Part shown: in pieces, positions 1 through 7,936 of the stretch
Layout of the letters: each line of letters starts with the position of its first letter
How positions within the stretch are numbered: position 1 is the first letter of the stretch
NCBI RefSeq assembly: GCF_026017845.1
Contig: NZ_CP100416.1
Span: 5,503,523-5,567,522 of the forward strand
DNA length: 64,000 nucleotides
Source of the DNA: Amycolatopsis mediterranei
Lineage (GTDB): Bacteria > Actinomycetota > Actinomycetes > Mycobacteriales > Pseudonocardiaceae
Direction: 5' to 3'
Position numbers and translations under genes: made by a program
Notes under the pieces: model-generated
Database searches by the model: none
The model's input: the letters and a program-made list of their open reading frames with translations, nothing else
What the model was told of the DNA's origin: nothing

Positions 1-34
1 CCAGCTCGACCTTGGACCGTCCACGACCCGCCAT
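1..34 (-). mobile_element. Possible IS630-family transposase, first 11 codons only
   Basis: On the minus strand an ATG at 34-32 opens the frame MAGRGRSKVEL, which runs off the left edge. This opening resembles the start of many actinomycete IS630-type helix-turn-helix transposases as I remember them. Only 34 bases are visible, so no catalytic residue or terminal repeat can be checked. The 43 bases between it and the lanM stop are slightly A/T-richer than the flanks and hold no gene. If correct, an insertion sequence bounds the lanthipeptide locus on this side. Confidence is limited by the length. Confidence 0.35.
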
Positions 35-77
35 CACCGCATCCTACAATTAGATAGCGGATTTCAGGCGCAGGACA

Positions 78-2897
78 CTAGTCCAGCAGGAGCGGGGACG
101 GCAGGCGCTGCTCGGGATGCATGCGGAGCAGCCCGTGTACCACTCCGGCCAACCCGGACATCAGGCTCGGGGAAAACGCCTCGCGGGCCAGACCGCCGAC
201 CGGGCCGCGCTGCTCCAGGCCGGTCAGGAGCTCGGCGTCGATCTCGTCGCGGTCCGGGCCGTCCCAGGACGGTTCGGCCTGGCGGATCGCGTCGAGCATC
301 TCCCACATGCCCATGTCTCCGTGGCAGAGCGTGTGGCTCCAGCCGAAGCCTTCGGCGGCGCTCGCGCGGGCGGCACGGCCCGCCATCTCCAGCCACCGCT
401 GCTCGCCGGTGCGGCGGTGCAGGTCCAGCGCCGCCAGCCCGATGCCGGCGCTGCCGTGGCACCAGCTGGTGAAGAAGTCCTCTTCACTGCCGATGCGGGC
501 GTCGAACCAGTTGCCCTCCTCCGGCCGGTACAGCCATTCCTGGTACGCGAACGCGCGCTCCGCCAGCTCCCGCCAGGTGGCGCGTTCCGCCGCCGTGCCG
601 GCGTCGCTGAGGGCGAGCCGCATCAGCGTCCAGCCGATGCCGGTGGCGCCATGGGCGAAGCCGCCGATGCCCTCGGGGTTGAGCCGGGTCGGCCAGCGTG
701 CCCCGTAGTCCTCGTGCACGGCCAGCTCCACCAGGCGGTTCCCGACCGCCGCGGCCACCGGCAGCCACTCCGGCCGGCCCGTTGCGGCGAGGCCGAGCAG
801 CGGCACCGCGGCGCCCGCGACGCCGTTGAGCAGGTCCACCTCGCGGTCCTCGGCGATCATGCGGCCGTCGGAGAACAGCCCGGCCCGCTCGGCCGCCCGC
901 TCCGGCAGCCAGTCCCAGCCCAGCACGCGGTGCAGCGCGAGCCACGTCCACACCTGCGACGCCGCACCGCTGAACGCCCCGGCCGACGGCGTCTCGGTCA
1001 GCTCCTCGACGCTCCTCAGCACCTTCAGCGCCCCGTCGAAGCATTCCTGCACCCCGGCGACCTCGTCGGCGCGGCCGGCGCGCACCTCGGCCAGGTATTC
1101 GGCCAGCGTGAGCACCACCCCGCCCTGGCCGGTGTACAGGTCGGCGGGCAGGACGCGGATCGACCAGCCCGCCGGGGTGAACACCGGGCTGATCCACGTG
1201 ACCGTGCCGTCCGCGCCGCGCACCCCGCCGTCGCACAGCTGCCGGACCAGCCGCGCGGCCAAGGCCCGCCGCCGGCGGTCCCGGTCCCGGCAGTGCGGCT
1301 CGTGCGCCGGGTACTGGCGGCGCGATGGCAGGGTGCGTTCGTTGAGGTAGGCGCCGACGAGGGCGTCCTGGATGATCGACTCCTCGAACGGCAGGTCCGC
1401 CCCGCGCCAGTCGGCCACCGACGCCGCGACCGCCGCGTCGTCAACGGTGAAGCTGAACAACGGGACGTCCCCGGCCAGCAGGTCGGCGATCTCGGCGTCG
1501 ATGGTCGGCCGGTCCTGGGGCGCGCCGTGCAGGACCTGGGCGTTGCGGAGCAGGATGTCCCGCCCGCGTTCGATCGCGGCCGCTTCGTCGTGCAGGGACG
1601 CCGGGTGCCACAGCATCCGGCCGATGTCGACGTAGGCCTGCGTCGGCCGCAGGATCCGGCGGGCCTCCACGCCGTGGAAGTGCCGGAGCAGGTGGTGCAC
1701 GTCGCCGCCGGGACGGGTGTCGAGGCGGCGCAGGTGCGCGGTCATCTCCTGGAACCCTTCGAGCACGCGGTCCCAGTGGGCGTGCAGCACCGGCTTCGGG
1801 CTGGGGTGGTTGCCCGCCGCCGGCACGTCGACGAGGTCGACCTCGAGGCGCGCGGCGGCCGTGCCCGCGTCGGCGATCACCGGCGCCGGGATGCGGGGCT
1901 GCTGCCCGGGCAGCGCGCCGATTCCGGAAATGTCCACCCCGCCCAGCGCGTATCCCGTGCCGCGCACCGGGAGCAGGCCGGTGCGCAGGACCGTTCGGCG
2001 GATCGACGCGGTCGCGACGTCCACGGCGTCGCCCTGCCCGCTGGCCGGGAACTCCGCAGGCGCGTCGAACAACGTCTCGGCGTCCACGACGACCGGCACC
2101 GGCCCCGCCGCGATCATGTTCTCCGCGTGCATGTCGGTGCCGCCGCACAACCGCAGGACGGCCAGCCAGTGTCCGATGTTGCGGTAGAAGACGCCCAGCT
2201 CCCGCTCGTCGGCGCAGTAGCGCGGCTCGACGTAGTCGGCCCACCCGTAGCCGTCACGCAGCAGCACCCGCGGCACCCGGATCCGCTCGGCGGGCCCCGG
2301 CGCGCCGGGGAACTGTGCGTAGACGTCCCGGATCAGCGCCGCGAGCGCCACGTCGATCGCCGAATTCCGCGGCTTGTACATGATGGTCCCGGCCCCGACG
2401 TCGACCCGGCTGACGGTCAGGCCGCCCCGGTGCGTGTCACCCCGCCCGAACACGACCGCCCTCAGCGGTCCGCGCAGCGCCTCGTCGAAGGCCGGGCGGT
2501 CGGCGGCCAGCCGGGCGGCGAAGCCGGCGACGGCGGCCACGGACGACCGCGCCACCCGCTCGACCCGCCGCGGCAGCACCGGGTAGCGCCCTTCGATGCT
2601 CGTCAGGTAGCCCTCGCGCGTCGCTTCTTCGAGGTAGTCCGCCCAGATTTCGGCGTCTCCGGCGGCGCCGGCGGTCAGCCGCCGCGCGTGCAGCTCGATG
2701 AGGAACACCCGGGACAGCTTCGCGTGCAAGGACTGGACCAACGCCTCGCTCCCGGCCGCCAGGACCAGGGCGCGCTCGTCCGGGGCCAGGCCGGGAACCG
2801 CGTCGAGCTCGGCCGCCAGCGTGGTCCGCCACGGCCGGGTGAGCCGTTCCACGGGGCCGCCGAACGGGAGGGTTTCGTTGTCCACTGAATCGAGCAT
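78..2897 (-). CDS. lanM: Class II lanthipeptide synthetase (LanM)
   Basis: Bifunctional cytoplasmic enzyme, 939 residues, close to the usual LanM size. It would phosphorylate and dehydrate Ser/Thr in the precursor core and then add Cys thiols to make (methyl)lanthionine rings. The N-terminal DUF4135 dehydratase half carries the kinase-like segments THRGGLTVSRV and TIMYKPR (about residues 150-175) and GGTDMHAENM followed by VVVDAETLF (about 250-280). The C-terminal LanC half carries TGQGGVVLTLAEYLA near 590 and the zinc-ligand motifs SWCHGSAGIG (about 805) and LCHGDMGM (about 855). I chose the ATG at 2897 because GGAGG lies 5 bases upstream; the open frame extends further but without coding character and through the precursor region. 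It follows the precursor gene with an 82-base gap that holds a hairpin. No LanT transporter/protease or immunity gene is visible in the window. Identification of the family is firm; the product is unknown. Confidence 0.95.
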   Translation of the reverse strand: MLDSVDNETLPFGGPVERLTRPWRTTLAAELDAVPGLAPDERALVLAAGSEALVQSLHAKLSRVFLIELHARRLTAGAAGDAEIWADYLEEATREGYLTSIEGRYPVLPRRVERVARSSVAAVAGFAARLAADRPAFDEALRGPLRAVVFGRGDTHRGGLTVSRVDVGAGTIMYKPRNSAIDVALAALIRDVYAQFPGAPGPAERIRVPRVLLRDGYGWADYVEPRYCADERELGVFYRNIGHWLAVLRLCGGTDMHAENMIAAGPVPVVVDAETLFDAPAEFPASGQGDAVDVATASIRRTVLRTGLLPVRGTGYALGGVDISGIGALPGQQPRIPAPVIADAGTAAARLEVDLVDVPAAGNHPSPKPVLHAHWDRVLEGFQEMTAHLRRLDTRPGGDVHHLLRHFHGVEARRILRPTQAYVDIGRMLWHPASLHDEAAAIERGRDILLRNAQVLHGAPQDRPTIDAEIADLLAGDVPLFSFTVDDAAVAASVADWRGADLPFEESIIQDALVGAYLNERTLPSRRQYPAHEPHCRDRDRRRRALAARLVRQLCDGGVRGADGTVTWISPVFTPAGWSIRVLPADLYTGQGGVVLTLAEYLAEVRAGRADEVAGVQECFDGALKVLRSVEELTETPSAGAFSGAASQVWTWLALHRVLGWDWLPERAAERAGLFSDGRMIAEDREVDLLNGVAGAAVPLLGLAATGRPEWLPVAAAVGNRLVELAVHEDYGARWPTRLNPEGIGGFAHGATGIGWTLMRLALSDAGTAAERATWRELAERAFAYQEWLYRPEEGNWFDARIGSEEDFFTSWCHGSAGIGLAALDLHRRTGEQRWLEMAGRAARASAAEGFGWSHTLCHGDMGMWEMLDAIRQAEPSWDGPDRDEIDAELLTGLEQRGPVGGLAREAFSPSLMSGLAGVVHGLLRMHPEQRLPSPLLLD

Positions 2898-2921
2898 GCC
2901 GTCCTCCGCCTGATCCGATCC

Positions 2922-2939
2922 GAGTGCGCCCGCGCACTC
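2922..2939 (-). terminator. Hairpin between precursor and lanM (attenuator candidate)
   Basis: GAGTGCG and CGCACTC form a perfect 7-bp stem around a 4-base loop, placed between the precursor stop codon and the lanM ribosome binding site. There is no T-tract. In many lanthipeptide operons a leaky terminator or processing stem at this position raises precursor mRNA relative to synthetase mRNA; that role here is inferred from position. Confidence 0.45.
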
Positions 2940-2979
2940 CCCGAAGGGAATGGCGGGCGCGTACCGAAAATCGACCTCG

Positions 2980-3174
2980 TCAGCAGCACCAGCTGCCGTG
3001 GGAGCCGGTCGGGCTCGAACAGAACGCGTACAGCATGTCGGTCGGGTCGACCAACGCGGCCTCGGCGGCGTTCCCGCCGACGTACAGCGGGCCGGCCGGG
3101 TTCGCCAGGCCGTGTACCGATTCCGAACCCGACAGCCAGCCTTCCAGCACGGCCGTGGAATCCACAGTTTGCAT
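2980..3174 (-). CDS. lanA: Lanthipeptide precursor peptide (LanA)
   Basis: A 64-residue peptide directly upstream of lanM on the same strand. The start ATG at 3174 has a strong GGAGG 5 bases upstream; an in-frame ATG at 3207 would add 11 residues but lacks that site. The C-terminal 13 residues, CSSPTGSHGSWCC, hold three Cys (52, 63, 64), four Ser (53, 54, 58, 61) and one Thr (56), which is ample for two or three lanthionine rings, ending in vicinal Cys at the very C terminus. The leader region (1 to about 34 or 51) is acidic and has a Gly-Gly at 33-34, a possible class II cleavage site; cleavage there would leave a 30-residue core starting NAAEAALVD. G/C-rich third positions support translation. 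I do not recognise the core as a known lantibiotic family. Confidence 0.85.
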   Translation of the reverse strand: MQTVDSTAVLEGWLSGSESVHGLANPAGPLYVGGNAAEAALVDPTDMLYAFCSSPTGSHGSWCC

Positions 3175-3540
3175 GGCATCCTCCAGTTCGACGAAGCACC
3201 TGAACACTTCGAGCGTAGTGTATGCATTTACGCGTCGATGCTTCGACGGCCATTCGGACGCAAATTCGACGACCCGCCGAATTCGGCGAAGATCGTTTTA
3301 TGTCCGATTTCCGAAAATCGGCTCGTCAAACCGCGGTGCTCATTCATGGACCCCCGTTCCTTCGTTCGCCGCGCCGCCGACAAACCGCCGGCCGTCCGAT
3401 GGCGGCGCACGAGGCACCCGCGGAGAGACCCGTGAGAGCGCCGTGAGAGCGGTGTGTGAGGACCGGCGCCTACGTTCTGGTCTCGGCCGGCCGTGGCAGC
3501 TCACGGCCGCTCGCTGGGGCATCGACGAGGGGGACACACC
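3175..3540. promoter_or_regulatory. Divergent promoter region, lanA / SARP gene
   Basis: 366 bases without a convincing gene, clearly A/T-richer than the flanks. On the precursor side TCGA-centred words (TTCGA at 3187, 3209, 3242 and 3265) are spaced 22, 33 and 23 bases, roughly multiples of 11, as in SARP operators; a TCGAAG (3246-3241) and TACACT (3222-3217) pair separated by 18 bases is a possible promoter for lanA. The spacing is imperfect, so this is a weak call. The SARP gene on the other side has a GAGGGGG ribosome site just before 3541. Confidence 0.3.
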
Positions 3541-4362
3541 ATGCTCGATCACCGACTGGCGCCGCCCGCGGAACGCACCGACCAGCCCGTGATCTCGATA
3601 CTCGGCCCACTGGAGCTGACCGGTCCGCGCGGACCGATCCGGCTCACCGCGCGCCGGCAGCAGATCCTGGTCGGAGCCCTGGTCTGGCAGGCCAACCGCG
3701 TGGTGTCGATCGACTCGCTGATCGACGTCATGTGGGGAACCGAGTCGCCGTCCACGGCGCGCAGCCAGGTGCACATCAGCGTGTCCGGCGTGCGCAAACG
3801 CCTCGCCAGATCCGGCCTGCACCGGCTGATCGACACCGAGCCGCCGGGCTACCTCGCCCGGGTCGGGCCCGGCAAGCTCGACGCGCACCGGTTCGACGAA
3901 CTGGCCGAACTGGGACGCACCGCGCTGGCCGCGGGCAGGCTGAGCGACGCCGACCAGTACTACGCCGCGGCGCTGCGGTTGTGGCGCGGCGATCCGTTCT
4001 CCGGACTGCGCAACGAGCACATCGAATCGATCGCCGCCCGGCTGTGCGAACGGCGGATCACCCTGAGCGAGAACCACTTCGACGTGCGGATCATGCTCGG
4101 CCGGTCGGCGGACATCATCAGCGAAGTGGTGCCGCTCGTCGCGAAGTACCCGTTCCGCGAACGCCTCCGCGCCCAGCTGATGATCGCGTTGTCCCGCAGC
4201 GGCCGCACCATGGAGGCGCTGCGGGTCTACCAGGAGACGCGGCAGCTGTTCGTCAGCGAACTGGGCGTGGAACCGGGCCCCGTCCTGCGCGACCTGGAGC
4301 AGGAGATCCTCACCGGTACCGCGGCGCGGACCGCTCAGGACCGCTTCTCGGCGACGCGGTGA
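3541..4362 (+). CDS. SARP-family transcriptional activator
   Basis: A 273-residue small SARP (AfsR/DnrI/RedD type) that should bind heptameric direct repeats upstream of biosynthetic promoters. Residues 15-110 match the OmpR-like winged-helix domain (ILGPLELTGPRGPIRLTARR at the start, then SPSTARSQVHISVSGVRKRL as the recognition part). The remainder is the bacterial transcriptional activation domain, ending RVYQETRQLFVSELGVEPGP, which is the classical BTAD C terminus. No ATPase or TPR extension is present. The ATG at 3541 is preceded by GAGGGGG; an upstream in-frame ATG at 3493 lacks such a site. It diverges from the lanthipeptide genes and faces the purF-like gene convergently, so it could control either system. 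Confidence 0.9.
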   Translation: MLDHRLAPPAERTDQPVISILGPLELTGPRGPIRLTARRQQILVGALVWQANRVVSIDSLIDVMWGTESPSTARSQVHISVSGVRKRLARSGLHRLIDTEPPGYLARVGPGKLDAHRFDELAELGRTALAAGRLSDADQYYAAALRLWRGDPFSGLRNEHIESIAARLCERRITLSENHFDVRIMLGRSADIISEVVPLVAKYPFRERLRAQLMIALSRSGRTMEALRVYQETRQLFVSELGVEPGPVLRDLEQEILTGTAARTAQDRFSATR

Positions 4363-4367
4363 TGACC

Positions 4368-4388
4368 CGCCGGGAGCGCCGGCCGGCG
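4368..4388. terminator. Hairpin between convergent SARP and purF-like genes
   Basis: CGCCGG and CCGGCG form a 6-bp stem around a 9-base loop in the 32-base gap between two stop codons. Outer bases GATGA/TCATC could lengthen the stem. A bidirectional terminator is plausible from position; there is no T-tract. Confidence 0.35.
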
Positions 4389-4394
4389 CGATCA

Positions 4395-5762
4395 TCATTC
4401 CTCGGGATATTCGCCGGTGAAACACGCCGCGCAGAAACCCGTCGTTCCGTGGGCCTGTTCGAGCATCACCTCCGCGGGCAGATAGCCGAGCGAGTCCGCG
4501 TTCACCAGATCCGCGATCTGCTCCGCGCTGCGCCGGTCTGCGACCAGCTCGTCCGAGGTTCCGATATCGACGCCGAAGAAACACGGCCAGCGCACCGATG
4601 GCGATGCCACCCGCACGTGCACCTCGGCCGCGCCGGCCTTTCGCAGGATCGCGACGACGTGCTTGATGGAATTGGCCCGCACGACGGAGTCGTCCACCAC
4701 GACCACCCGGCGTCCGGCGACCGCCGAGGCGATCGGGCTGAGCTTCGCACGCACCGCCCGCCGGCGGAGGCCCGGCGACGGCTGGATGAAGCTCCGGTTG
4801 ACGTAGGGGCTGCGGAACAGGCCCTCGCCGTACGGGATGCCGCTCCCCTCCGCGTAACCGAGCGCGGCGATCCGGGCCGTGTCGGGCACCGGGATCACCA
4901 GATCGGCGTCGGCCGGCGCGCAGCGGGCGAGCGCGACGCCGAGTGCCCGGCGCACGTCGAAGACGGACCGGCCGCCGATCGTCGAGTCCGGCCGGGCGAT
5001 GTACACGTGCTCGAAGACGCACAAGGCCGGCTTGGCCGACCCGAACCGTCGCGAGTGGACCCCGTGTTCGCCGACCTCGACGATCTCACCCGGTGCCACG
5101 TCCCGCAGCGCGGTCGCGCCGAGGTTGTCCAGCGCCACCGTCTCCGAGGCCACCGCCCAGCCACCACCCGCGAGACGGCCGATGCTGAGCGGGCGGAAAC
5201 CGCGCGGGTCGCGCGCGGCGAACAGGGCCCCCGCAGAGACCCCGACGAAGCAGTAGGCACCGCCGGTGCGCGGCAGGATCCGCGCCAGCGCGTCGCCAAG
5301 GCTGCCCGGCTCGTCCTTCAGCAGTGCCGCGAGCCGGCGGGTGTCCGACTGCGCGTGGCGGCGCTCCACGGCCGGTCCGCCGACCGCACCGACCTCGACG
5401 GGAACGGGCAGCATGGTCAGGTTTCCGTTGTGCGCCAAGGCGAAGTCCGCACCGGCGGCCGTGCGGGCCGCGAACGGCTGCGCATTGTCCAAAGAGGACT
5501 CGGCGGAGGTGGAGTAGCGGACGTGTCCGATGCCGACGTGCCCGGACAGGTGCCGGGTCGCCGCGGCGGGCAGCGCCTCGGTGACGAGCCCCATCCCCCG
5601 GTGCGTCGCGATGCCGGAGGAGTCCCCGACCGAAAGGCCCGCGGACTCCTGGCCTCGGTGCTGCAGGGCGAACAGGGCGTCGGTGAGCATGTCCGCGATC
5701 TGGGCGCCGCGCGCCCAGATGCCCACGACACCGCATTCTTCGCCAGCGTCTCCATCGATCAT
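4395..5762 (-). CDS. PurF-like class II glutamine amidotransferase / phosphoribosyltransferase homologue
   Basis: 455 residues, similar in length to PurF (glutamine PRPP amidotransferase). The N terminus MIDGDAGEEC puts the Ntn-type catalytic Cys at position 10, so a 9-residue propeptide must be removed, as in Bacillus-type PurF. Glutaminase-domain motifs HRGQESAG, GHVRYST and RDPRGFRPLSIGR are intact. The phosphoribosyltransferase domain is recognisable (PVPDTARIAALGYAEGSGIPY), but the PRPP loop reads VVVVDDSVVRANS (about 350-362) where PurF normally has DDSIVRGTT, so PRPP binding may be altered. It diverges from the methylaspartate mutase operon. Inference: the glutaminase supplies ammonia to a neighbouring amidating or FMN enzyme. 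A resident purine enzyme or a resistance copy cannot be excluded. The start has GGAG about 6 bases upstream. Confidence 0.8.
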   Translation of the reverse strand: MIDGDAGEECGVVGIWARGAQIADMLTDALFALQHRGQESAGLSVGDSSGIATHRGMGLVTEALPAAATRHLSGHVGIGHVRYSTSAESSLDNAQPFAARTAAGADFALAHNGNLTMLPVPVEVGAVGGPAVERRHAQSDTRRLAALLKDEPGSLGDALARILPRTGGAYCFVGVSAGALFAARDPRGFRPLSIGRLAGGGWAVASETVALDNLGATALRDVAPGEIVEVGEHGVHSRRFGSAKPALCVFEHVYIARPDSTIGGRSVFDVRRALGVALARCAPADADLVIPVPDTARIAALGYAEGSGIPYGEGLFRSPYVNRSFIQPSPGLRRRAVRAKLSPIASAVAGRRVVVVDDSVVRANSIKHVVAILRKAGAAEVHVRVASPSVRWPCFFGVDIGTSDELVADRRSAEQIADLVNADSLGYLPAEVMLEQAHGTTGFCAACFTGEYPEE

Positions 5763-6113
5763 GTGCGCTCCTGCATGAGGGGTCAGGCACGACGGCCTGT
5801 TCAGTACGGGGTGTTTCCGACCGGTTTCTCCTGCAGGTGTTCACCGCGGTGTCGTCAGCATGCTGGACGGCCCTATCGGCGAGCTATTGTTCGGCGATCC
5901 GGACGGCGCGCACGGGAATCGGTGAGCAAACTGCCGCTATTTTGCCGGTCGAGGTGCCGATCGGCGTGGCGTGGGGCGACTACCCTTCGCCGAAGAATAT
6001 TCCTCGCACAACGGGACGGGCCGGGTACGGACGATTTCGAATTCGGCCGGGACCGTCGTTCGAAGATGTCCCCGGATCGTCGTCAGCATCGAATAGTGGA
6101 AAGGGAGCCCCGG
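5763..6113. promoter_or_regulatory. Divergent intergenic region, purF-like / mutase operon
   Basis: 351 bases without a supported gene. A 10-base direct repeat TCGTCAGCAT occurs at 5852-5861 and 6080-6089, and TTCGA words occur at 6036 and 6059. Promoters for both flanking genes must lie here, but no clean -35/-10 pair was found. I looked for a cobalamin riboswitch because the downstream enzyme uses B12 and saw no B12-box-like sequence. Confidence 0.3.
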
Positions 6114-6620
6114 ATGCGGAGTACAGCCGCGCCGATCGGTGGTACCCGCGCCGAACGTGCCGACCGGGCCGCCGGACGGCTCCCGGCGCCGGGCGGCCCG
6201 GCGAAACTCGACGTCGTGGTGACCACCGTGGCGTCCGACTCGCACACCTGGAACCTCGTCTACGTCCAGCTCCTGCTCGAGGAGCTCGGCCACCGGGTGA
6301 CCAACCTCGGTGCGTGCGTGCCGGACGACCTGCTGATCGCCGAGTGCCTGCGGCGGCGCCCCGACCTGGTCGTGGTGAGCAGCTTGAACGGGCACGGGTT
6401 CACCGACGGCCTCCGGCTGATCCGCAGGCTCCGGGCCGAGCGCGAGCTGGGCGCCGTCCCCGCGGTCATCGGCGGGAAGCTCGGCATCGCCGGGCCGGCC
6501 GCCCACGACCGCGGCGACCTCCTGCGCGCGGCCGGGTTCGACCTGGTCGTCGACGACGGCGCCGGGACGGCCGCCTTCCGGTCCTTCGTCGGGCGGCTGA
6601 CGGCCGGCGTGCGGCCGTGA
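6114..6620 (+). CDS. Methylaspartate (glutamate) mutase, small B12-binding subunit
   Basis: 168 residues. With the large subunit it would rearrange L-glutamate to (2S,3S)-3-methylaspartate using adenosylcobalamin. The cobalamin-binding fold is seen from residue 30: VVTTVASDSHTWNLVYVQLL carries the Asp-x-His of the base-off DxHxxG motif, with Asn in place of the usual Gly. It is followed by VVSSLNGHGFTDGLRL and AVIGGKLG. The Asn variant also occurs, as I recall, in mutases of antibiotic clusters (friulimicin-type), so I do not read it as inactivation. The N-terminal 28 residues are an unconserved extension. The ATG at 6114 has GGGAG upstream; the stop overlaps the next start as GTGA. This gene opens the plus-strand precursor operon. 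Confidence 0.9.
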   Translation: MRSTAAPIGGTRAERADRAAGRLPAPGGPAKLDVVVTTVASDSHTWNLVYVQLLLEELGHRVTNLGACVPDDLLIAECLRRRPDLVVVSSLNGHGFTDGLRLIRRLRAERELGAVPAVIGGKLGIAGPAAHDRGDLLRAAGFDLVVDDGAGTAAFRSFVGRLTAGVRP

Positions 6621-7912
6621 GCACCGGACGGTCGACGTCGCCGTGGTTCGGCGGCTTCGTCGCCGACATGCACGACGCCGGGCAGCTCGTCGTGCAGCCG
6701 CGCATGGGGGTCAGCGATCCGGGCGCGATGCGCGCCGGGCTGCTGGCCACCCGCGACGCCGCGGCGACCACGGTCGGCACGATCACCCTGGACAGCTACA
6801 CCAGGACCGGTGCCCACGCCGCCGCCCGCGCGGCGCTCGCCTCGGGCGGGGACCTCAACGGCTATCCGATCCTGGCCCACGAACCGGCCACCACCCGCGC
6901 GATGCTCGACGGCGTGGCGGGCCCCGGCTTCCCGGTCCAGGTCCGGCACGGCTCCGCCGTCCCCGACGACATCGTGCGCACCCTGATCGGCGTCGGGCTG
7001 CACGCGACCGAAGGCGGGCCGATCTCCTACTGCCTGCCCTACGGCCGGGTGCCCGTGCAGACCTCGGTGCGCAACTGGGTGCGCAGCTGCGAACGGCTCG
7101 CCGCCCTCCGCGCCGACGGCGTCGAGCCGCACCTCGAGAGCTTCGGCGGCTGCCTGCTCGGCATGCTCTGCCCGCCGAGCCTGCTGGTCGCGGTCAGCGT
7201 GCTGGAGGGGCTGTTCTTCCGCCAGAACGGGCTGCGCAGCATCTCGCTCAGCTACGCCCAGCAGAGCAACGCCGACCAGGACCGCGAGGCGATCCTCGCG
7301 CTGCGCCGGCTGGCCGCCGAGCTGATGCCCGACCTCGACTGGCACATCGTGCTCTACACCTACATGGGCATGTACCCCCGCAGTTCGGCCGGTGGCACCC
7401 GATTGCTGCGGGAAGCCGCCGGGCTGGCGGTCCGGACGGGCGCGGCCCGGCTGGTGGTGAAGACGCTCGCCGAGGCACACCGGATTCCCACCGTCGCCGA
7501 GAACGTCCGGGCCCTGGAGGTCGCCGCGGCCGCCGCGCGACAGTGCGCGCCGGTCACGAGCGGGTCGGTGGCGGACAGCGGCATCTACCGCGAGGCGCGG
7601 GAACTGGTCGGCGCGGTGACCGGGTTGAGCGACGACCTCGGCCGCGCACTCGCCGACGCGTTCCGGCTCGGTTACCTCGACGTCCCGTACTGCCTGCACC
7701 CGGACAACGCCGGGCGCTCCCGCAGCTACCTGGACCAGGACGGGCGGCTGCGCTGGTCGCAGACCGGCTCGATGCCGGTGCGGGCGGAGACCCGGCCGGT
7801 GCGCGGCACCGAGCAGACCGCCGCCGGCCTGCTCGCCTCGCTGTCCTTCGTCCAACGCAGGTTCGACGACGCGGGACCGGATCCGGGCGCCGTCAGCACC
7901 GCCGCCCGCTAG
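6617..7912 (+). CDS. Methylaspartate (glutamate) mutase, large (epsilon) subunit
   Basis: 431 residues, the usual size for the TIM-barrel epsilon subunit that binds the substrate and works with the small B12 subunit. Recognisable features are the N-terminal FVADMHDAGQLVVQPRMG, the central HEPATTRAMLDG, GPISYCLPYGRVPV and the C-terminal GYLDVPYCLHPDN. The start is a GTG that overlaps the small-subunit stop by 4 bases, so the two subunits are translationally coupled. The product 3-methylaspartate would feed the asparagine-synthetase-like enzyme that follows and ultimately, by inference, the Asn-type adenylation domains of the large NRPS. Confidence 0.92.
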   Translation: MSTGRSTSPWFGGFVADMHDAGQLVVQPRMGVSDPGAMRAGLLATRDAAATTVGTITLDSYTRTGAHAAARAALASGGDLNGYPILAHEPATTRAMLDGVAGPGFPVQVRHGSAVPDDIVRTLIGVGLHATEGGPISYCLPYGRVPVQTSVRNWVRSCERLAALRADGVEPHLESFGGCLLGMLCPPSLLVAVSVLEGLFFRQNGLRSISLSYAQQSNADQDREAILALRRLAAELMPDLDWHIVLYTYMGMYPRSSAGGTRLLREAAGLAVRTGAARLVVKTLAEAHRIPTVAENVRALEVAAAAARQCAPVTSGSVADSGIYREARELVGAVTGLSDDLGRALADAFRLGYLDVPYCLHPDNAGRSRSYLDQDGRLRWSQTGSMPVRAETRPVRGTEQTAAGLLASLSFVQRRFDDAGPDPGAVSTAAR

Positions 7913-7936
7913 CGAGCACCACCAAGGGAGCCAAGG

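Noticed and set aside
3185..3275. Clear SARP operator for lanA from TTCGA repeats
   Set aside because: Spacings of 22, 33 and 23 are only near multiples of 11 and the heptamers are not conserved; kept only as a weak regulatory entry.
3228..3347. Small minus-strand frame of 39 codons (MNEHRGLTSRF start) upstream of the lanthipeptide precursor, considered as a second precursor
   Set aside because: It has no Cys, lower third-position G/C than real genes here, and overlaps the probable promoter region.
5763..6113. Cobalamin riboswitch upstream of the B12-dependent mutase
   Set aside because: No B12-box-like sequence or multi-stem layout could be recognised; the enzyme uses B12 but this does not require a riboswitch.
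6114..6620. Mutase small subunit judged inactive because DxHxxG has Asn for Gly
   Set aside because: The Asp and His that bind cobalamin are intact, the large subunit is complete and coupled, and the same wording is known to me from antibiotic-cluster mutases.
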